Of a stretch of DNA of 34,194 bases, positions 29,448 to 34,194 are shown in pieces. The position numbers and the translations under genes are program-made. The notes below the pieces were generated by a model that saw only the letters and a program-made list of their open reading frames with translations, was not told the DNA's origin and searched no databases. Each line of letters opens with the position of its first letter. Within the stretch, counting starts at the first letter, position 1. Source of the DNA: an uncultured Coriobacteriaceae bacterium (lineage in GTDB: Bacteria > Actinomycetota > Coriobacteriia > Coriobacteriales > Atopobiaceae); the NCBI GenBank assembly GCA_900543875.1, contig UQSV01000011.1, forward strand, positions 1 to 34,194, read 5' to 3'.

Positions 29448-31289
29448 CTACATGCGCTCGGGCGCCGAGACGCCGATGAGCGAGAGGGTGAGCGCAAGCA
29501 CACGACGGGTGGCGTCGCAAGCGGCGAGACGGGCCTGGGACAGCGCCGGGTCGACCGGACGGCCCTCGCTCGAGAGCACCTGGCAGGCGGTGTAGAAGCC
29601 GTGGAAGGCGGCCGCGAGCTCCTGGGCGTAGTGCGTCAGGCGGAACGGCGCGCGGTCACGGGCGCAGCCTTCGACGAGCTCGCCGAACTCGCCCAGCTTG
29701 CGGGCAAGGGCGGCCTCGGTGGGGTCGGTGAGCACCGACAGGTCGCAGTCGAGGGGAACGGCGCGGGAGGCAACCTCGTCCATGCCCAGCTGCGCGGCCT
29801 CCTCGGCCGTGACGCCGGCGGCGCGACGCAGGATCGAGCAGATGCGGGCGTGGGCGTACTGCACGTAGTAGACCGGGTTGGAGTTGTCCTGGCGCTTGGC
29901 GGCCTCGATGTCGAAGTCGATCATCTGGTTGGAGCTCTTGGAGACGAGCGTGAAGCGCGTGGCGTCGGCGCCAACCTCGTCGAGCAGCTCGCGCAGCGGG
30001 ACCATGGTGCCCTTGCGCTTGCTCATCTTGACCGGGTGGCCGCCGCGCAGCAGGTTCACGAGCTGGCCGAGCAGGACCTCGAACTTGCCCTCGTAGCCCA
30101 GGGCGTCGGTGGCGGCGCGCACGCGGGCGATGTAGCCGTGGTGGTCGGCGCCCCACACATCGATGACGTGATCGACGCGCTCGTACTTGTTCCAGTGGTA
30201 GGCAACGTCGGAGGCGAAGTAGGTGTAGGCGCCGTCGGCCTTCACGAGCACGCGGTCCTTGTCGTCACCGAAGTCGGTCGAGCGGAACCACAGGGCGCCG
30301 TCCTTCTCGTAGAGGTAGCCCTGCTCGCGCAGGCGGGTAAAGGCGCGGTCGACGGCACTCGTGCCACTCGCGTCCTTCTCGTAGAGGGAGCGCTCGGAGA
30401 ACCAGACGTCGAAGCTCGTGCGCATGTCGGAACAGGTCTGGGAGATGTCGTCGAGCATGAGCTTGTAGCCGCGCTCGCGGAAGGAGAGCATGCGCTCGGA
30501 CGCGTCGGCCTCGACCCAGCGGGTGCCGTCGGCCTCCATGAAGTGGGCGGCGAGGTCGATGATGTAGTCCCCGCCGTAGGAGTCGGCGCCGAGCTTGGCC
30601 TTGAAGGCGTCCATGTAGGGGTGGGAGTCGGGGTGCTCGTCGGCTTCGTCCTCGACGAAGGCGCGCCAGTCGGCGATGAGGGCCTCGTGGGCGGCGTGGG
30701 CGTCGAGGCCGCGGCTGCCCATGATGTCGGCCAGCTGCAGGTAGCGCTCGGACACGGAGTTGCCAAACGTGTTCATCTGGTTGCCGTGGTCGTTGACGTA
30801 GTACTCGCGCTCGACGTCGTAGCCGGCGTGCTCGAGGACGCGCGCGAGCGAGTCGCCGAGGGCCGCCCAGCGGCCATGGCCAATGTGCAGCGGGCCCACC
30901 GGGTTGGCCGAGACGAACTCGACCTGGACCTTCTGGCCCTGCCCCAGGTTGCAGCGGCCAAAGTCGGCGCCCTGCTCGCGCGCGGTGCGGAAGACCTCGT
31001 TGCCGGCGGCGGTGGAGAGGTAGATGTTCACGAAGCCGGGACCTGCGACCTCGACGTGGTCAACCTCGGGGGCGTCGGGCAGGTGCTTGGCGATGGCAGA
31101 GGCGATGTCGCGGGGCGCCTTGTGGGCGAGCTTGGCGCTGCGCAGCGCCACGGTGCTCGTCCAGTCGCCGTGGGAGGAGTCGGCCGGGCGCTCGAGTCCC
31201 AGGTCAGCAACCTCGAACTCGGGCAGCTCGCCCGCGCGCTGGGCCTCCTCGACTGCCGCCCGAACCAGCTTCTCGATCGTCTCGACCAC
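29448..31289 (-). CDS. argS: Arginyl-tRNA synthetase
   Basis: 613 residues from GTG at 31289 with GGAGGG seven bases upstream; the longer open frame before it is non-coding. It charges tRNA-Arg with arginine in the cytosol. The N-terminal Add-1 domain is followed by the class I catalytic core with NPVGPLHIGHGR (HIGH at 135-138) and KMSKRKGTMV. The C-terminal anticodon-binding DALR domain contains NPVYYVQYAHARICSI and ends LTLSLIGVSAPERM, as usual for ArgS. Many ArgS lack a canonical KMSK; this one has it. Confidence 0.97.
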   Translation of the reverse strand: MVETIEKLVRAAVEEAQRAGELPEFEVADLGLERPADSSHGDWTSTVALRSAKLAHKAPRDIASAIAKHLPDAPEVDHVEVAGPGFVNIYLSTAAGNEVFRTAREQGADFGRCNLGQGQKVQVEFVSANPVGPLHIGHGRWAALGDSLARVLEHAGYDVEREYYVNDHGNQMNTFGNSVSERYLQLADIMGSRGLDAHAAHEALIADWRAFVEDEADEHPDSHPYMDAFKAKLGADSYGGDYIIDLAAHFMEADGTRWVEADASERMLSFRERGYKLMLDDISQTCSDMRTSFDVWFSERSLYEKDASGTSAVDRAFTRLREQGYLYEKDGALWFRSTDFGDDKDRVLVKADGAYTYFASDVAYHWNKYERVDHVIDVWGADHHGYIARVRAATDALGYEGKFEVLLGQLVNLLRGGHPVKMSKRKGTMVPLRELLDEVGADATRFTLVSKSSNQMIDFDIEAAKRQDNSNPVYYVQYAHARICSILRRAAGVTAEEAAQLGMDEVASRAVPLDCDLSVLTDPTEAALARKLGEFGELVEGCARDRAPFRLTHYAQELAAAFHGFYTACQVLSSEGRPVDPALSQARLAACDATRRVLALTLSLIGVSAPERM

Positions 31290-31369
31290 GATGCATCCCT
31301 CCGACACGAAGCGACCCCCGCGTGGGGGCCGCGAAAATTGCAGGTACGCCGCTTGACGCGGACTGATTG

Positions 31370-31375
31370 AGTTTA
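31370..31375 (-). promoter_or_regulatory. Candidate extended -10 for argS
   Basis: TGC-TAAACT on the minus strand, about 80 bases upstream of the start. The intervening leader contains a GC hairpin (31311-31332). Confidence 0.35.
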
Positions 31376-31430
31376 GCAAAAAGCGCACGTGCGCACGGCC
31401 TGGGCCGGGGCGCGCCACGCGAGGCACACG

Positions 31431-32887
31431 CTAGCGCTGGGCAGCGCGCTCCTCACGCACGAGGCGGGCGCGCAACTCGGCCAGGTTGCGCTCGACGCCC
31501 ACCGGGTAGACCTGGGGGTTGAGGAAGCGGCGCACGGCCGGGTCGAGGTGCATGAGCGCGTCCTTGCAGCGTCGCTTGGCGGCCTCGAGTTCGTCGGGGT
31601 CGCCGGCGCGCCTGCCATGCTCGACCATCTTGACGAGCAGGTCGTGATGCGTAAGCCCCGTGAAGTCGTAGCTCGTCTCGGAGTCGGTGACGCAGGAGGC
31701 GTCCGCGAGCGTGGACGCGTCGAGGGTCTCGTCGTAGATGACGTCGCCCACCGGGCAGCCCGCCTCGTCATAGAAGCGCGCCACCTGCTGCACGCCCGGA
31801 ATGGTGCGCTTGTAGGCGACCTCGGAGAGCTTCATCGTGGGGCGCCACGCGCTCTCGCCAGCCTTGCGCACGGCCGAGAGCTTGTAGACGCCGCCGAGGG
31901 ACGGCTGCGGGTCGCACGTGGCGAGCTTGGTGCCCACGCCAAACGAGTCAATGGGCGCGCCTTGGGCAAAGAGCGACTGGATGGTGTACTCGTCGAGGTC
32001 GTTGCTGGCGCTCACCTTGACGTAGGGAAGGCCGGCCTCGTCGAAGGCGCGGCGGGCGTACTTGGAGAGCTTGGCGAGGTCGCCCGAGTCAATGCGCCGG
32101 CAGCCTCCATCTCCTTGGCGACCGTCACGGCGTTGGCGATGCCCTGGTGCACGTCGTAGGTGTCAACGAGCAACACGCAGTTCTTGGGCATCGAGCGGGC
32201 GAAGGCACGGAAGGCGTCGATCTCTGCGGGAAAGGCCATGACCCAGGAGTGGGCGTGGGTGCCAAACACCGGGATGCCGTAGATCTTGCCGGCCAGGCAG
32301 TTCGAGGTCGAGCTCGCGCCGCCCACGTAGGACGCACGCGCCACGGCAAGGCCGCCGTCGGGGCCCTGGGCGCGACGCAGGCCAAAGTCGGAGACGGCGT
32401 GGCCCTCGGCCGCCTGGACCACGCGGGCCGTCTTGGTGGCCACGAGCGTCTGGAAGTTCACAAGGTTGAGCAGGGCCGTCTCGATGAGCTGGCAGGCGGC
32501 CATGGGCCCCTGGACGCGCACGATGGGCTCGCGGGGGAAGACGACCTGGCCCTCGGGCACCGCCCACACGTCGACGTCCATGGCGAAGGTGCGCAGCCAC
32601 TCGAGGAAGGCCGGCTTGAACATCGCGCCGCCGCCGGGGGCCGAGAGCGACCCCAGGTAGGCGATGTCCTCGTCGGTGTAACGGAAGTTCTCGACGAGGT
32701 CGGCGATCTGGCCGGTGCCGCAGGCGACGGCATAGCCGCCGCCGAACGGGGCGTCACGGAAGAAGACCGTGAAGCAGGCCTCGGCGTCCATGAGGTCGTT
32801 CTCCCAGAACCCCTGGGCCATCGTGAGCTCGTAGAGGTCCGTGTTGAGCGAGACGTCGGTGGGCTTGGTGACATCGGTGAGCGACAT
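31431..32887 (-). pseudogene. pncB: Nicotinate phosphoribosyltransferase, frameshifted
   Basis: It starts at ATG 32887 with AGGAGG upstream. The first frame reads as a normal NAPRTase: TDLYELTMAQGFW, the conserved FGTHAHSWVMAF with the active-site His, and VDTYDVHQGIANAV. At 32091-32107 the frame shifts. The first frame then runs on as nonsense to 32012, while the correct continuation (RRIDSGDLAKLSKYARRAF, the PRPP-binding loop, then VSASNDLDEYTIQSL and on) sits in the next frame to 31431. Together they would make a protein of about 485 residues, normal for the family. NAPRTase joins nicotinate to PRPP in NAD salvage. The break could be a real inactivating deletion or a sequencing error. It sits upstream of argS on the same strand. 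Confidence 0.88.
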
Positions 32888-32931
32888 TGCGCACCCTCCT
32901 TGTGGATTGGTTCGAAGCTGCCGGCGGCGCG

Positions 32932-33240
32932 CTAGCCGGAGATGAGGCCACCGCCCACGAAGCTCATCACGAACACGGCGACGATGATGGCCAGGACGAG
33001 CAGCACGAGCTTCTGGCCCAGCGGCATCTTGAGGTCCTCGTCGGGCTCCATGTACTCGCGGGCGCGCTCGCGCCTCTCGGCGTCGCGGGCCATCTGCTCG
33101 GCCTCGGCCTGCTCGGCGCGCAGGCTCTCGAGCTCGGCCTTCTGGGCGGCGTTGCGGGCGGCCTGCTCGCGGGCGGCCTTCTCGGCGCGAAGGCGCTCGA
33201 GCTCCGCGCGCTCCTCATCGGTAAGCGGTGCGTCTGCCAT
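32932..33240 (-). CDS. Small coiled-coil protein with C-terminal membrane anchor
   Basis: 102 residues from ATG at 33240 with AGGAG upstream. I do not recognise a named family. Residues about 7-62 form a charged Ala/Glu/Arg coiled coil with an internal near-repeat (ELERLRAEKA at 13-22 and ELESLRAEQA at 37-46). A short acidic hinge (YMEPDEDLKMP) follows, then one membrane segment (about 77-96). The layout suggests a tail-anchored inner-membrane protein with a cytoplasmic coil. It lies between the PflX-type gene and pncB on the same strand. Confidence 0.8.
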   Translation of the reverse strand: MADAPLTDEERAELERLRAEKAAREQAARNAAQKAELESLRAEQAEAEQMARDAERRERAREYMEPDEDLKMPLGQKLVLLVLAIIVAVFVMSFVGGGLISG

Positions 33241-33311
33241 CTCTACTCCTCACGTTGGGCCCACGCGGGGCTTGAAGAACCGTCCCCTAGTCTAGCCGTT
33301 ATGCGCGGTCG

Positions 33312-34194
33312 CTAGTCACCCGCGGGCGCGACGAGCTCGGGGCCGTCGACGCCGGTGGCATCGAAGGCGGGCACGAAGCTCTCGGAGACCGTGCCGCCCT
33401 GCTGCCACCACATGCGCTCGAAGCCCAGGTCGTCGGCATGGTCGAGCACGGCCTCGTACTCCTCGTCGGTCACGGCGCGGGCGAGGTCTCCCCCGCGCTC
33501 GCGGCAGGCGGCGTTGGGCGTGTACTGGTTCATGACCGAGAGGTCGACCTCGTTTCCGGCGAGCTCCCACACGCGGTCAAGCACGGCCATTGAGTCGTCG
33601 ACGTGACCGGGCAGGACGAGGTGGCGCACGATGGTGCCGCGCAGCATGTGGCCATCCTCCGCGTTGGCGGGGCCTCCGTGGGCGCGCACCGAGGCGAGCA
33701 TCTCGACAAGGGCGGCCGCCGCGACCTCGGGGTAGTCTCGGGCGCGCGAGAGCCGGGCGGCGAGCGGGCCGCTCGCGTACTTGAAGTCCGCGAGCCAGAT
33801 GTCAACCACCCGCGAGAGCAGGCGCACGGTCTGGGGTGTCTCGTATCCGCCCGTGTTGCACACGATGGGGATGGCGAGGCCCGCCGCACGCGCGCGCAGG
33901 GCGGCGTCGACGACCTGCGGGGCAAAGTGGCCGGGCGTCACGAGGTTGATGTTGAGTGCGCCCTGGCCCTGCAGCTCGAGCATCATCTGGGCGAGGCGCG
34001 CCACCGTGACGTCGTGGCCAAAGTTGCCGCTGCTTATCTCGGCATTCTGGCAAAAGACGCAGCGCAGGGTGCACGACGAGAAGAAGATGGCTCCCGATCC
34101 CGCCTCGCCCGAGATGGGCGGCTCCTCCCAGAAGTGCAGCGCCGCGCGGGCCACACGCAGGGTCGCGGTGGCGCCGCAGGCACCGCGCGCGCCG
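33312..34194 (-). CDS. PflX-type radical SAM protein, 5'-partial
   Basis: The frame runs off the window end; the last visible codons read GARGACGATATLRVARAALHF, so the GTG at 34154 is internal. The radical SAM cluster motif is CTLRCVFCQN (C-x3-C-x2-C). The flanking WEEPPISGEAGSGAIFFSSC, NINLVTPGHF and DIWLADFKYA match the COG1313/PflX group of pyruvate-formate-lyase-activase-like proteins. It probably uses a 4Fe-4S cluster and S-adenosylmethionine to generate a radical; its target is unknown in this family. The C-terminal SVMNQYTPNA is also typical. Confidence 0.88.
   Translation of the reverse strand, partial: GARGACGATATLRVARAALHFWEEPPISGEAGSGAIFFSSCTLRCVFCQNAEISSGNFGHDVTVARLAQMMLELQGQGALNINLVTPGHFAPQVVDAALRARAAGLAIPIVCNTGGYETPQTVRLLSRVVDIWLADFKYASGPLAARLSRARDYPEVAAAALVEMLASVRAHGGPANAEDGHMLRGTIVRHLVLPGHVDDSMAVLDRVWELAGNEVDLSVMNQYTPNAACRERGGDLARAVTDEEYEAVLDHADDLGFERMWWQQGGTVSESFVPAFDATGVDGPELVAPAGD

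Overview
The window is a dense, high-GC stretch of bacterial chromosome made almost entirely of housekeeping genes. Codons favour G or C at the third position, GTG and TTG starts are common, and most genes have a clear AGGAGG-type ribosome binding site. The gene content (FeoA-FeoB fusion, a Rho with a long Q/N/R-rich insertion, a double-winged-helix MarR-like regulator, PTS genes, NADP-type glutamate dehydrogenase, PflX-type radical SAM protein) suggests a Gram-positive actinobacterium of the class Coriobacteriia, perhaps Olsenella/Atopobiaceae-like. That placement is inference from family resemblance; no database search was run.

Layout: 1-1173 (+) holds the 3' part of a queuosine-precursor-type transporter and an overlapping short-chain dehydrogenase. 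They converge on a YitT membrane protein (-), with a striking palindrome between them. 2465-6656 (-) is a protein-quality-control block: tig, then clpP-clpX and a TRIC/UPF0126 membrane protein. tRNA-Leu (+) and gdhA (-) converge with back-to-back intrinsic terminators. A lipid-kinase-family gene, a BrnQ transporter and the tRNA-Pro/tRNA-Gly pair follow.

11841-15701 (-) is a PTS block in the order EIIA, 1-phosphofructokinase-like kinase, HPr, Enzyme I. It holds the phosphate relay and a sugar-phosphate kinase but no EIIB/EIIC permease. Upstream of it lies about 700 bp of non-coding DNA with an AT-rich promoter region, a degenerate 17-bp-period tandem array and a nested palindrome. The tRNA-His/tRNA-Lys pair (-) and tRNA-Arg (+) come next, then the FeoAB iron transporter (-). 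19701-24596 is a divergent aspartate-family block: lysC-asd (-) and thrC-thrB (+). Homoserine dehydrogenase is not in the window.

24556-34194 (-) carries a VanZ-like protein, an unrecognised low-complexity membrane protein, rho with a long leader, the MarR-like regulator, argS, a frameshifted nicotinate phosphoribosyltransferase, a small coiled-coil membrane protein and a 5'-partial PflX-type radical SAM protein.

I did not find a clear new defence, mobile or biosynthetic system. The observations most worth a second look are the 17-bp-period array with its neighbouring palindrome, the Q/N-rich Rho insertion with a coupled leader ORF, the pncB frameshift next to a possible 7-bp repeat deletion, and repeated operator-like dyads at several promoters. 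Promoter calls are by eye and modest in confidence.
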